Shown here: in pieces, positions 33,772 through 42,991 of the stretch
Position numbering within the stretch: position 1 is the first letter of the stretch
How the letters are laid out: every line of letters starts with the position of its first letter
Source of the DNA: an uncultured Poribacteria bacterium
GTDB taxonomy: Bacteria > Poribacteria > WGA-4E > WGA-3G
DNA length: 64,000 bases
Assembly: GCA_951828515.1 (NCBI GenBank)
Contig: OX639992.1
Coordinates: 620,001 to 684,000, forward strand
Direction: 5' to 3'
Translations under genes and position numbers: made by a program
The notes under the pieces: generated by a model
Seen by the model: only the letters and a program-made list of their open reading frames with translations
Database searches by the model: none
Told to the model about the DNA's origin: nothing

Positions 33772-36429
33772 ATGACATCAGATGAAATTAGAGATAGTTT
33801 TTTAGAATACTTCCGCAAACACGGGCATACTATCGTGCCGAGTGCGTCCTTGATACCAGCGGGTGACCCGACGCTGTTGTTCACCAACGCCGGTATGAAC
33901 CGATTCAAGGATGTGTTTCTCGGTATCGGACAGCGGGAATATACGCGCGCCGTTGACACACAAAAATGTCTGCGTGTTAGTGGCAAACACAACGATCTTG
34001 AAGAGGTCGGTTACTCGCCGAGCCACCATACCTTCTTTGAGATGCTCGGAAACTGGTCATTCGGCGATTACTACAAACAGGAAGCAATCGCCTTTGCATG
34101 GGAACTGGTGATCGAACTTTGGCAGATCCCGAAGGAGCGTCTCTGGGCGACAGTCTATCTCGAAGACGACGAATCAGAAAAACTCTGGCTCCAAGAGACA
34201 GATCTCCCGCTCTCGCGCATCCGCCGTTGCGATAAGGATAACTTCTGGGAAATGGGTGAGACAGGCCCCTGCGGTCCTTGCAGCGAACTCTTTGTTGACA
34301 TGGGAGTAGAAGCCTATCCTGAAACCGCAAATGATCCAGACGCGGGTCCCAATACGAGCGATCGCTTCAGGGAATTCTGGAATCTGGTGTTCATTCAGTA
34401 CAACCGTAACGAAGACGACACGCTTGAACCTTTACCAGCAACGCACGTAGATACAGGCATGGGCTTTGAGCGGATTACTTCGATATTGCAAGGGGTTGAC
34501 TCAAACTACAAGACGGATCTGTTTACGCCGCTCTTGGGGACAATTGCGGATATGACAGACACCGCTTATTTCGATGATGAGCGCGGGCTTCCGCATCGAG
34601 TTATCGCTGACCATATCCGGTGTTTGACCTTTGCCATTGGCGACGGTGTAATGCCATCGAATGAAGGACGAGGCTACGTCATCCGCAGAATCTTGAGACG
34701 GGCGGTGCTTTACGGTAAGAAATTAGAGATGAACGAATCGTTCATCTACCGGCTTGTTGATAATGTCATTGAATTGCTCGGCGATGTATTCTCTGATGTT
34801 CTACCGCGCCGTGAGTTTATCACTCGCACGATTCAAGGCGAAGAGCATCGTTTCCATCAAACAATCGAACGCGGTTTGGAACTCCTTGATAACTCATTTG
34901 ACACGCTCACGGAGCAGAACGGCACACAGATTGATGGAAAGCGTGCGTTTGAGTTGTACGATACCTTCGGCTTTCCGCTTGATTTGACACAGATGCTTGC
35001 ACGTGAACGCGGATTCACTGTTGACGATGTAGGCTTTGAACACAGCATGGAGGCGCAACGCTCGCGTGGACGGGCGGCATGGGAAGCCAAGGGCGGTGCC
35101 AAAGACGAAGAGATCTCTGTTTACGCGGAAGTCCTTAAAGAGCACGGCGAAACGGAATTTGTTGGTTACACGCGAAACAACACCGATGCAGAAATCGTCG
35201 CTATAATTGCTGACGCGGAATCAGTCGGTAGCGCGCACCAAGGCGACGAGGTGTTTGTGCTGCTGAACCGAACGCCTTTTTACGGTGAATCGGGTGGACA
35301 GGTCGGCGATGTCGGCACAATTGAGAGTGAAAATGCGAGGTTGGCTGTAGAAAACACACTTAAACCTTCAGCCGATTTAGTGGTTCATAGGTGTAAGGTA
35401 CTTGAGGGTGAAATCACACCATACACTACGGTGCAAGCACACATAGATATCGAACGCCGAAACGCTGTCGCCGTGAGTCATACAGCAACACACCTTCTAC
35501 ACAGTGGATTGCGGGAAGTCCTCGGAACGCACGTTGCGCAAGCCGGTTCGCTTGTCGAAGCGGGTAGGTTGCGGTTCGATTTTTCGCACTACGAATCTGT
35601 TTCACGAGAACAATTGCGAGACATTGAGGAATTTGTCAACGAAAAGATTCGCGGAAATGATGCGTTGTCTATCAGTGAAATGCCATTAGATGCGGCGAAA
35701 TCGAAAGGGGCTTTAGCCTTCTTCGGCGATAAGTACGGCGACATTGTGCGCGTTGTACAAACTGGCAGTTATAGCGTTGAACTCTGCGGTGGCACTCACG
35801 TTGACGCAACGGGTGAACTTGGTTTTGTAAAACTGATGAGCGAAAGTAGCATCGCTGCGGGTGTCCGACGCGTCGAGGCACTGACAGGAACTTCAGCAGT
35901 AGCAACGGTTCGAGAAGACACTGCGCTCCTCTCCGATGTGGCGAATCTGCTGAAAACGCCCAAAACCGCTCTTTCCGAACGAATCGAGCGTCTGCTCCAA
36001 GAGCAACGGGATTTAGAACAACAACTTCAACAACTCAAAAGCCAGCACGCCCTCGCCAATGTCGGCACCTTGGTCGAAGGTGCGACCCTTGTCGAAGACG
36101 TACGGGTTGTCGCATCGCTCGTAACAGGTGCGGATAGAAACGGGTTGCGACAGCTTGTTGATGAGCTCAAAAACCGTTTAGAATCTGGCGTTGTCGCACT
36201 TGCTGCCGTGTCAGGAAACGAAGTCGCTTTCGTGGTTGGTGTAACCTCAGACTTGGTGAAGAACCGCGATTTGCATGCCGGTAAAATTGTTTCCGAACTC
36301 ACCCAACTTGCAGACGGTCGCGGTGGGGGCCGTCCAGAACTCGCACAAGGTGGCGGCAAGACCCCGAGCAAAGTGAATGCGGCAATCGCGAAAACCAGCG
36401 AAATCGTCGGACAACAACTTAAAGCTTAA
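33772..36429 (+). CDS. alaS: Alanine--tRNA ligase
   Basis: 885 residues, the normal length for bacteria. The aminoacylation domain begins MTSDEIRDSFLEYFRKHGH, with PTLLFTNAGMNRFKDVFLG, and NDLEEVGYSPSHHTFFEMLGNWS. The editing domain has the metal motif SHTATHLLHSGL and the later SVELCGGTHVDATG. The C-terminal end carries the C-Ala part. It charges tRNA-Ala and removes mischarged Ser or Gly. It follows recX and has its own promoter (33712-33740). A small inverted repeat CTTACAGA...TCTGTAAG lies after the stop. Confidence 0.97.
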   Translation: MTSDEIRDSFLEYFRKHGHTIVPSASLIPAGDPTLLFTNAGMNRFKDVFLGIGQREYTRAVDTQKCLRVSGKHNDLEEVGYSPSHHTFFEMLGNWSFGDYYKQEAIAFAWELVIELWQIPKERLWATVYLEDDESEKLWLQETDLPLSRIRRCDKDNFWEMGETGPCGPCSELFVDMGVEAYPETANDPDAGPNTSDRFREFWNLVFIQYNRNEDDTLEPLPATHVDTGMGFERITSILQGVDSNYKTDLFTPLLGTIADMTDTAYFDDERGLPHRVIADHIRCLTFAIGDGVMPSNEGRGYVIRRILRRAVLYGKKLEMNESFIYRLVDNVIELLGDVFSDVLPRREFITRTIQGEEHRFHQTIERGLELLDNSFDTLTEQNGTQIDGKRAFELYDTFGFPLDLTQMLARERGFTVDDVGFEHSMEAQRSRGRAAWEAKGGAKDEEISVYAEVLKEHGETEFVGYTRNNTDAEIVAIIADAESVGSAHQGDEVFVLLNRTPFYGESGGQVGDVGTIESENARLAVENTLKPSADLVVHRCKVLEGEITPYTTVQAHIDIERRNAVAVSHTATHLLHSGLREVLGTHVAQAGSLVEAGRLRFDFSHYESVSREQLRDIEEFVNEKIRGNDALSISEMPLDAAKSKGALAFFGDKYGDIVRVVQTGSYSVELCGGTHVDATGELGFVKLMSESSIAAGVRRVEALTGTSAVATVREDTALLSDVANLLKTPKTALSERIERLLQEQRDLEQQLQQLKSQHALANVGTLVEGATLVEDVRVVASLVTGADRNGLRQLVDELKNRLESGVVALAAVSGNEVAFVVGVTSDLVKNRDLHAGKIVSELTQLADGRGGGRPELAQGGGKTPSKVNAAIAKTSEIVGQQLKA

Positions 36430-36517
36430 ACTTACAGATAACATCTTCTGTAAGCAAATGTGTATTTGAAAAGCCGTTGACCGAAAGCGGCATCTTATAA
36501 TGCACAAAGGAGAAGTC

Positions 36518-37075
36518 ATGGATTGGAGTTTAATCGCATCACTTTTTTGGAAATTTAGCTTGGGTATCTTCCTAATTGCCCTCACAGCGCTCGCGGGATA
36601 TATGTGTGCCGCTGTCGGTAGCCTCCGAAATTCATTAAACAGCGTTCGAAATACGTTGAACTCCACAGAAGACATCGTTAATCAAGAGATCGGAGAATTG
36701 ATTACCGACGTAGACAGGACTGTGAAAGAGGTGAATAAGGAATTACCGGAACTGTTACAAAATCTGAACGGATTGACGGCTTCCCTACAAGGGATAAGCG
36801 AATCTGAAATCCAACCCACTGTGCACAATATTCAAGAAATGAGTAGCGTTCTGAACCAAAGCATTCAAGAACTCGATGAATTGGTTCAAAAAGTGAGCAG
36901 TTTTTCTGGACAAACGATTGAACAAGCGACGTTTTTCCGCAATCAGATAGCAAGTTCACTTGCTGATATTGTCAGTTTGTGGCAGGGCATCAAAGCGGGC
37001 TGGGATAGTTTCAGCTTCACACAATCCGCCGAACCAGAAGAGGATGTCCGAATATCTGTTGCGTCCAACGAATAA
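36518..37075 (+). CDS. DUF948-like membrane-anchored coiled-coil protein
   Basis: 185 residues from the ATG with AAGGAGAAG upstream. One N-terminal transmembrane helix, LFWKFSLGIFLIALTALAG, is followed by a long coiled coil with repeating RNSLNSVRNTLNSTEDI, DRTVKEVNKELPELLQNLN and SVLNQSIQELDELVQKVSSF. This form is that of DUF948, often next to YtxH proteins, as here. A role in the cell envelope is presumed, but not known. It and the YtxH gene at 37283 are co-directional. Confidence 0.72.
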   Translation: MDWSLIASLFWKFSLGIFLIALTALAGYMCAAVGSLRNSLNSVRNTLNSTEDIVNQEIGELITDVDRTVKEVNKELPELLQNLNGLTASLQGISESEIQPTVHNIQEMSSVLNQSIQELDELVQKVSSFSGQTIEQATFFRNQIASSLADIVSLWQGIKAGWDSFSFTQSAEPEEDVRISVASNE

Positions 37076-37282
37076 CCAAATAAGGCAAAATTGTCAGCTT
37101 TCTACACTAAAAAAAGTAGTATAGTATTTAAATCGTAGCAGGACAGAATAAATAAGAAATCAACAAAAAATAAACGTGAGAATTGAAACTTTCCACCCTG
37201 ATTTTCGTAAATTTAAGCAACGTGTTTTGGAAGCATGCAAGTTGCCCCAAAACAATTTTCATTTAATAGAAAGGATAAAAAA

Positions 37283-37681
37283 ATGAGTAACAATGAACAG
37301 AACAACGGACTCACAATGGTCTTTGCATTTTTCACCGGATTTATGGCTGGTGCTGTTATTAGTCTGCTTTATGCCCCGAGTTCCGGCAAGGAAACCCGAC
37401 GAAAAATTCGTGACACTTCAGTCGAAGCAAAAAACCGGACGGTTGAGTTCGCAAACCAAGCGAGTGATAGTGCGCGGCAAGGCGTTCAGACTATTATGGA
37501 ACAAGGCAAAGAAAGCGTCCACACTATCGTAGACAGTGGAAAAGAACGCATCCAACAAGCTGGCGAACAGGTAAAAAGTGCTGTGGAAACAGGCCGTAAA
37601 GTTTCCGCAGATGTCCGCACCACAATCGCTGGCTCTATCCCGAATATTGACGACTCCGAAGACGCTGACGAAGAAGCCTAA
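37283..37681 (+). CDS. YtxH-domain protein
   Basis: 132 residues from the ATG at 37283 with AAGGAT 9 nt upstream. The YtxH opening has a short membrane helix, GLTMVFAFFTGFMAGAVISLLYAPSSGKETR, followed by amphipathic, lysine-rich repeats (KNRTVEFANQASDSARQG and similar) like those of stress-linked proteins. Its function is not known. It follows the DUF948-like gene. Confidence 0.82.
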   Translation: MSNNEQNNGLTMVFAFFTGFMAGAVISLLYAPSSGKETRRKIRDTSVEAKNRTVEFANQASDSARQGVQTIMEQGKESVHTIVDSGKERIQQAGEQVKSAVETGRKVSADVRTTIAGSIPNIDDSEDADEEA

Positions 37682-37778
37682 ATGTCTTTCGGAGGCATAG
37701 AGACCGAAATAAAAGGTCTCACACTGAGATGCGTCTGATCGGTACAATGATCAGTAGGCGTATCACTCGATTAAATGC

Positions 37779-38531
37779 ATGGAAATTGAAAAGTTGAGAA
37801 TCCTGCTTGAACAGGTTAAGGGCGGAGAGATTGCAGTGGGTGATGCCCTGCAATCTCTTCGTACACTTCCTTTTGAAGACTTAGGATTTTCAAAAATCGA
37901 CCACCATCGTCAACTTCGCACTGGATTTCCTGAAGTCATCTTCTGTCAAGGAAAAACAGTAGAACATGTTCAGCAAATTAGTGAACGTATCCTCGCAGCA
38001 GGACATCCCCTCCTCGCAACACGTGCCACAGCCGACATGTATAAAGCGGTGAAAGAAGTTCAACCGGCGGCACGCTACAATGAACTTGGACGAACGATTA
38101 CCGTCTCCCAATCCGAAGAAGATTCAGGTGTTTCAGGTATACTTGTCGTTTCCGCAGGTACCTCCGATTTACCAGTAGCTGAGGAAGCCGCCGAAACTGC
38201 TTTGATGATGGGAAACCAACCGGACCGTCTTTACGATGTCGGTGTGGCAGGATTACATCGACTCATGAGCAATCACGAGAAACTTCTGAACGCACGCGTT
38301 ATCATCGTCGTTGCGGGCATGGAAGGCGCACTTCCGAGTGTTGTCGGGGGGTTGGTGGATTGCCCTGTCATCGCAGTCCCGACGAGTATCGGCTACGGTG
38401 CCAGTTTCGGAGGGCTTGCCGCTCTATTAGGCATGCTAAACAGTTGTGCGTCGGGTGTCACCGTCGTGAATATCGATAACGGTTTCGGCGCGGGCTATAG
38501 CGCGTCGCTTATCAACCGACGCAGCGCGTAA
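37779..38531 (+). CDS. larB: Nickel-pincer cofactor biosynthesis protein LarB
   Basis: 250 residues. The C-terminal PurE-like domain carries ILVVSAGTSDLPVAEEAAETA, VGVAGLHRLMS, VVAGMEGALPSVVGGLVDCP and PTSIGYGASFGGLAALLGML. In lactobacilli LarB carboxylates and hydrolyses nicotinic acid adenine dinucleotide, the first step of the nickel-pincer cofactor of lactate racemase. No larC, larE or larA lies in the window. No Shine-Dalgarno site is seen before the ATG. Confidence 0.88.
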   Translation: MEIEKLRILLEQVKGGEIAVGDALQSLRTLPFEDLGFSKIDHHRQLRTGFPEVIFCQGKTVEHVQQISERILAAGHPLLATRATADMYKAVKEVQPAARYNELGRTITVSQSEEDSGVSGILVVSAGTSDLPVAEEAAETALMMGNQPDRLYDVGVAGLHRLMSNHEKLLNARVIIVVAGMEGALPSVVGGLVDCPVIAVPTSIGYGASFGGLAALLGMLNSCASGVTVVNIDNGFGAGYSASLINRRSA

Positions 38532-38548
38532 TTTACTGGTGTCTCACC

Positions 38549-39175
38549 CTAAATACCTTGTTCCTTTTTCTCACCCGCGATTTTCAGCACAACACTTGCC
38601 CTTATCGGCGTTCCTTGCGAACCGAAACCTGCCCGTTGATTTAGAAAAGTTGAGAAGTGATGCTCCGTTTTTAATTGGATAACTTCAGCATTGATGCTGA
38701 GGGTGACAATATCAGATCCAATTTTGCACCGAATTTGGTACGGGACTGATTCAGAACGGTTCTGTCCATAAGAGCGCGGTTGCCACGTTACACCGGATGC
38801 CTTAGCGTATGTTGTGAGGGCGGTTTCGGCAGCTTTCACGACATCCTCCCCCGAGTTAAGGACATATTTCGCTGCATTTGCCCCTCTGTTCGCAGCGTCC
38901 GTGAGGCGTTCCTGAACCCCTTTTGCATCATCTTCGTCTGCGTCATCAATCTCTTTGCTTTTCCGCAAAGCGACATAAACTACCGTCCCAAGTAGGCAAA
39001 GAAAAACGGCGGTACTCAGGATAACGGTGCCTCGTAACTCGCGACGGCGCGTCATGCTCTCAAAATCCTCACGATGATGTGGATAGAAAGCATCGTGTGC
39101 AAAAATCGGTGTACTCCAGCACAACATACCGATTGTTAACAACAGTAGCGGGAAAGAAAAAAAATTTCGGAGCAT
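38549..39175 (-). CDS. Membrane-anchored protein of unknown function
   Basis: 208 residues from the ATG at 39175 with AGGT upstream. It begins with a signal (MLRNFFSFPLLLLTIGML... PIFAHDA), has a central transmembrane helix (TVILSTAVFLCLLGTVVYVAL), and a soluble C-terminal part with IRCKIGSDIVTLSINAEVIQ. I do not recognise its family. A much longer frame begins upstream but that stretch overlaps the promoter of the divergent permease gene. Confidence 0.65.
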   Translation of the reverse strand: MLRNFFSFPLLLLTIGMLCWSTPIFAHDAFYPHHREDFESMTRRRELRGTVILSTAVFLCLLGTVVYVALRKSKEIDDADEDDAKGVQERLTDAANRGANAAKYVLNSGEDVVKAAETALTTYAKASGVTWQPRSYGQNRSESVPYQIRCKIGSDIVTLSINAEVIQLKTEHHFSTFLNQRAGFGSQGTPIRASVVLKIAGEKKEQGI

Positions 39176-39252
39176 CAATTTGTACCTGCCTCGGCATCCA
39201 GTATACCAACGAGAAGTCGGGTGTGTCAACATTTTTGCCTCGCAATGCGAGT

Positions 39253-39276
39253 TGTCTGAATCAGGATTTTCAGGAT
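39253..39276. repeat. TGTCTGAATCAGGATT short repeat
   Basis: TGTCTGAATCAGGATTTTCA then GGAT, one substitution from the copies at 6228-6254 and 41962-41986. It lies in the divergent space between the unknown membrane gene and the permease gene. Confidence 0.65.
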
Positions 39277-39348
39277 GAAAGCGAACATCGGGGTTAGTAC
39301 CTCTCCCATCGCAAATGTCAAAACTTGACACCCGCGTACACGAAAAAC

Positions 39349-39377
39349 TTGACTGAAAATTGTAAATTTGATAAAAT
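39349..39377 (+). promoter_or_regulatory. Candidate sigma-70 promoter of the permease-ATPase unit
   Basis: TTGACT (39349-39354), 17 nt, TAAAAT (39372-39377). The permease TTG start with its ribosome site follows 42 nt on. The spacing is exact and the divergent neighbour is on the other strand. Confidence 0.65.
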
Positions 39378-39418
39378 ATACACAAACAAATATAAATCAA
39401 GGATAAGGAGATAGACAT

Positions 39419-40096
39419 TTGCAGCAAAGAACACCAATTGAAGAACAAATTGATCTCCCTTTTGTAGAATCGCTACGAATTAGTTTTCAGAGTTTGAAAA
39501 TCCGTTTTGGGCGTTCAATCATCACGACGGCTGGTATCACACTCGGCATTGCATTTTTAGTTTCAGTTTGGACAAATAACGAAATCGGCCTCGCGTTACA
39601 GGAGAGCGGACGACAATCAACAATTAATACCTTTGAAGAAACAACGGAAAAAGGCATTTCCACAAAAGATATCTGGTTGATTGTGATGTCATTGATTGTC
39701 TGTGTTGTCGGTATTGCGAACTCAATGCTAATGGCAGTAACAGAGCGTTTCCGCGAGATCGGCACGATGAAATGTCTCGGTGCGTTAGACGGATTTGTGG
39801 TTAGGCTGTTCCTACTTGAATCAGGATTTCAGGGGTTTTCAGGAGCACTTATCGGAGCACTTATCGGTACCCTCGGTGCGGTACTTTTAGGGCTTAAAGA
39901 CTACGGATTAGATTTATTTTTCTATTTCCCTCTGTTCCCTGTGCAGCCTGAAGACGGAACAATGCGGCTTGGCGTGATCGTCGTCATCCTACTTGGATGT
40001 GTTCTGGGCATGATTTTGGCGGTTATTGGATCAGCGTTTCCTGCATGGCGCGCGGCAAAACTCCCACCTGCCGAAGCAATGCGGACCGAGGTATAG
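39419..40096 (+). CDS. Small FtsX/MacB-like ABC transporter permease
   Basis: 225 residues, starting with TTG after the site AAGGAG. A short N-terminal helix GRSIITTAGITLGIAFLVSV is followed by only about 30 residues and then the FtsX permease core: DIWLIVMSLIVCVVGIANSM, LMAVTERFREIGTMKCLGA, FLLESGFQGFSGALIGALIG and the final GMILAVIGSAFPAWRAAKLPPAEAMRTE. Normal MacB or LolC has a large periplasmic domain of over 150 residues here, which is missing. The ATPase gene follows 15 nt later, so the pair works as one transporter. Confidence 0.82.
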   Translation: MQQRTPIEEQIDLPFVESLRISFQSLKIRFGRSIITTAGITLGIAFLVSVWTNNEIGLALQESGRQSTINTFEETTEKGISTKDIWLIVMSLIVCVVGIANSMLMAVTERFREIGTMKCLGALDGFVVRLFLLESGFQGFSGALIGALIGTLGAVLLGLKDYGLDLFFYFPLFPVQPEDGTMRLGVIVVILLGCVLGMILAVIGSAFPAWRAAKLPPAEAMRTEV

Positions 40097-40111
40097 GCAC
40101 GGAGGAAAATT

Positions 40112-40846
40112 ATGGCTGATATCGTTGTGAAAACTGAAGATGTTGTCAAAGAATATCGCATGGGTTCAAACATTCTTCGTGCTTTGGATGGCATCAACAT
40201 TGAGATTGAACGTGGGGAGTATATTTCGCTGATGGGTCCCTCCGGCTCGGGTAAATCCACACTCTTTAACATGATCGGTGCGCTCGATCGTCCTACGGAG
40301 GGTCAGGTTTACATCGACGGGCAAAATATGTCTCAACTTTCGCAAAGGCAGATTGCGGCGTTTCGGTGCCATCGTGTGGGCTATATTTTTCAAAGCTACA
40401 ATTTGCTGCACGTGCGGAGCGCGCACGGAAATGTAACGTTACCGATGATCTTCGCTGGAATTCCTGATAGACAACGCAATGAAAAAGCGGAACAATTGCT
40501 GGATCTGGTAGGATTGGGGGATAGGATGTACCATCTTCCAGACGAACTATCGGGTGGTCAGCGTCAACGCGTCGCTATCGCCAGAGCGCTTGCGAACGAT
40601 CCGAGTATTATCCTCGCCGATGAACCAACAGCAAACCTCGACACAATCACTGGGCGTGAGATTATCGACCTCATCAAACGTTTGAATACGGATCAGGGGG
40701 TCACCGTAATTTCGGCAACGCACGACCTGAAGATGCTTGATGTCTCCGATAGGATCGTGGACATCCGAGACGGACTCGTGGAACGTATCAGGAACCGAGA
40801 CGAGATTGACATCGAAGTCGGCGAAGTTGGCAGTGAAGGTCACTAA
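40112..40846 (+). CDS. LolD/MacB-type ABC ATP-binding protein
   Basis: 244 residues. Walker A GPSGSGKS (42-49), Q-loop FQSYNLL, signature LSGGQRQRVAIARAL, Walker B IILADEPTANLD and H-loop ATHDLKML are all present and intact. This group powers export of lipoproteins, peptides or antibiotics with FtsX-type permeases, here the one at 39419. Its stop is 8 nt before the iolG stop on the other strand. Confidence 0.93.
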   Translation: MADIVVKTEDVVKEYRMGSNILRALDGINIEIERGEYISLMGPSGSGKSTLFNMIGALDRPTEGQVYIDGQNMSQLSQRQIAAFRCHRVGYIFQSYNLLHVRSAHGNVTLPMIFAGIPDRQRNEKAEQLLDLVGLGDRMYHLPDELSGGQRQRVAIARALANDPSIILADEPTANLDTITGREIIDLIKRLNTDQGVTVISATHDLKMLDVSDRIVDIRDGLVERIRNRDEIDIEVGEVGSEGH

Positions 40847-40853
40847 ACGACCC

Positions 40854-41873
40854 TTAAATTTCCGACAAGAGGACCGGTCGATTTTCACGAAGCGACTTCA
40901 ACGCGGCGAACCCCATCACGACTGGTGCGCGACCGTCTTCACCTGTAACCGGCGGTGGCGTGTCTTCCTGAATGCACGCAAAGAACGCCTGTAACTCCGA
41001 GAGGAATGCTGGCTTGTAACGTTCCACAAAGAAGTATGGAGGGGACGCAGCATGAGTCCCTTCACTCCCGCTAAAGGTAACGGTATTTGTCAACGGATTC
41101 GCTACCGTAAGCATTCCCTTTGAACCGAAAACCTCAACACGCTGGTCGTAACCGTAAACAGCTTCCCTGCTGTTATCAATGGTTGCGATAACTCCATTTT
41201 GGAATCGTAAAGTGATAACAGTGGTGTCAATGTCACCCACCTCACCGATTTGTGGATCAACGCGCACCCCACCCGCGGCATACACTTCAACGACCTCGTC
41301 GCCAATGAGATAGCGCGCCATATCGAAATCGTGGATCGTCATATCAAGGAAAATACCGCCGGAGACTTTAACGTATTCAATCGGTGGTGGTGCGGGGTCT
41401 CGGCTCGTAATCCGCATGATGTGCGGTTCTCCAATCTCTCCAGAAGCAACGGCTTCACGGACCCGCATGAAACTCGCATCAAACCGACGATTAAAACCGA
41501 CTTGAAACTTAACCCCTGCTTTCTCGACAATCGCTAAGGTTTCATCAATCTGTCCCAAATCCAAGGAGATCGGTTTCTCACAAAAGACGTGTTTCCCTGC
41601 TTTTGCCGCGGCTTGACTAATCTCGACGTGCGTATCGGTAGCAGATGCTACTAACACTGCTTCGACCTGTGGATCCGCCAGTATGGCAGTATAGTCGTTG
41701 GTTGTTTTCGGGACATTAAACTGTTTTGCGAGAGACTCAATACTGGAGGGGTCTAAACTACAAATCGCGATCAGTTCGGCTTCGGATATGTTCTGAGCGA
41801 GGTGTTCAATGTGTAGTGTACCGATGCGTCCGGTACCGATAACACCAACACCAATTTTTGAGGATTCGTTCAT
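40854..41873 (-). CDS. iolG: Inositol 2-dehydrogenase-like Gfo/Idh/MocA enzyme
   Basis: 339 residues. NAD motif GVIGTGRIGTLHI (10-22), catalytic lysine in FCEKPISLDLG (98-108), then FNRRFDASFMRVREAV, RITSRDPAPPPIEYVKVSGG and the active-site LDMTIHDFDMARYL. This set is characteristic of IolG, which oxidises myo-inositol to scyllo-inosose. The iolE-like gene lies 220 nt upstream on the same strand, in agreement. Other inositol or cyclitol substrates are possible. Confidence 0.82.
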   Translation of the reverse strand: MNESSKIGVGVIGTGRIGTLHIEHLAQNISEAELIAICSLDPSSIESLAKQFNVPKTTNDYTAILADPQVEAVLVASATDTHVEISQAAAKAGKHVFCEKPISLDLGQIDETLAIVEKAGVKFQVGFNRRFDASFMRVREAVASGEIGEPHIMRITSRDPAPPPIEYVKVSGGIFLDMTIHDFDMARYLIGDEVVEVYAAGGVRVDPQIGEVGDIDTTVITLRFQNGVIATIDNSREAVYGYDQRVEVFGSKGMLTVANPLTNTVTFSGSEGTHAASPPYFFVERYKPAFLSELQAFFACIQEDTPPPVTGEDGRAPVVMGFAALKSLRENRPVLLSEI

Positions 41874-41961
41874 TAAAGACCTTTCCTACGTAAGTTCTAT
41901 TAAAAGTAGTAGGCACACTCATGGGGGATTAGGAATTTAATCGGGTAATGTAGGTATTCAT

Positions 41962-41986
41962 TGTCTGAATCAGGATTTACAGGATT
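41962..41986. repeat. TGTCTGAATCAGGATT short repeat
   Basis: TGTCTGAATCAGGATTTACA then GGATT, identical to the copy at 6228-6252 over this length. A second GGATTTACA follows at once. It lies between iolG and iolE. Confidence 0.7.
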
Positions 41987-42093
41987 CAAGGATTTACAAG
42001 ATTATGGAGCCTTCTTGATTAAAAATTGTCTTTTATAGAATTACCCAAATATTTTATTAGACTTCATCCGTGTGCCGTGACAGAAGTTCCCTG

Positions 42094-42987
42094 CTACACA
42101 ATTGAATTCAGATACTGAAGATTCCGTTCTGCGCTTTCATAAGGACTCCCCATCCCCGGCAAGACATCCTGCTCCACGACGATCCAACCATCGTAATTTC
42201 GCTTTCGTAATTCCGCAAGGAACGCGGGAAAATCGACGTCGCCCTTACCTAACTCGCAAAAAACGCCGTTGCCAACAGACTCGAAATAATCCCAGCCATC
42301 TTTACGAGAACGGGCAGCGACTTCGGGATGGCAATCCTTGAAATGGACGTGCCAGACCCGGTCAGCGTGGCGGGCATAGGCTTCAATCGGATCACCGCCA
42401 CCGAATCGATAATGACCAGTATCGAAACACAATCCGATGAGACTCGGATCGGTGCGTTCCATCAACGTGTCTATCTCTGCTGGTGCCTCGACATACCCGG
42501 CACAATGTGGATGGAAAACGGTTCGGAGTCCTGTCTCGTCTCGGACAGATCGGGCGATACGGTGCGCGCCCTGTATAAAAGTATCCCACTGCGCGGGTGT
42601 CAATCCGTGTTCAGGACGGATACGACCGGCATAGCGGGTGCGCAGTTCCGTGATGGCGTTGTCATCTGAAAGTACGATGAAGGGTGTTTCACCGGCAGTA
42701 TCTGCTAACAACCGTGCATGACGTAGTGCTGCTGCTTCACCTACAGTGTGCGTTTCCGGATCGGCGAGTGCGACCGCGACGAACGCGCCTAACATTTTCA
42801 ACTGGCGCGCCGCGAGTTCGGCACGGAGGTTTTCTGCATCCGTTGGCATAAATCCCCAGTCGCCTAATTCGGTGCCGATATAACCGATTTCGTGCATCTC
42901 GTCTAACACCTGTGCGTAGCCGGGTGCTTCGCCGTCTAATTCAAACTCAAGCACCCCCCACGAACACGGGGCATTTGCAATTTTCAT
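42094..42987 (-). CDS. iolE: IolE-like sugar phosphate isomerase/epimerase (inosose dehydratase)
   Basis: 297 residues, an AP-endonuclease-2-type TIM barrel. ANAPCSWGVLEFELDGEAP, GYIGTELGDWGFMPTDAE, VFHPHCAGYVEAP, GLCFDTGHYRFGGGD, WHVHFKDCHPEV and the final VVEQDVLPGMGSPYESAERN are all typical of inosose dehydratase, which removes water from scyllo-inosose. The metal ligands (E, D, H, E type) are in these motifs. The start codon is 4 nt after the stop of the endonuclease-like gene, and no strong ribosome site is seen, so it may be read from that transcript. Confidence 0.85.
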   Translation of the reverse strand: MKIANAPCSWGVLEFELDGEAPGYAQVLDEMHEIGYIGTELGDWGFMPTDAENLRAELAARQLKMLGAFVAVALADPETHTVGEAAALRHARLLADTAGETPFIVLSDDNAITELRTRYAGRIRPEHGLTPAQWDTFIQGAHRIARSVRDETGLRTVFHPHCAGYVEAPAEIDTLMERTDPSLIGLCFDTGHYRFGGGDPIEAYARHADRVWHVHFKDCHPEVAARSRKDGWDYFESVGNGVFCELGKGDVDFPAFLAELRKRNYDGWIVVEQDVLPGMGSPYESAERNLQYLNSIV

Positions 42988-42991
42988 AATG

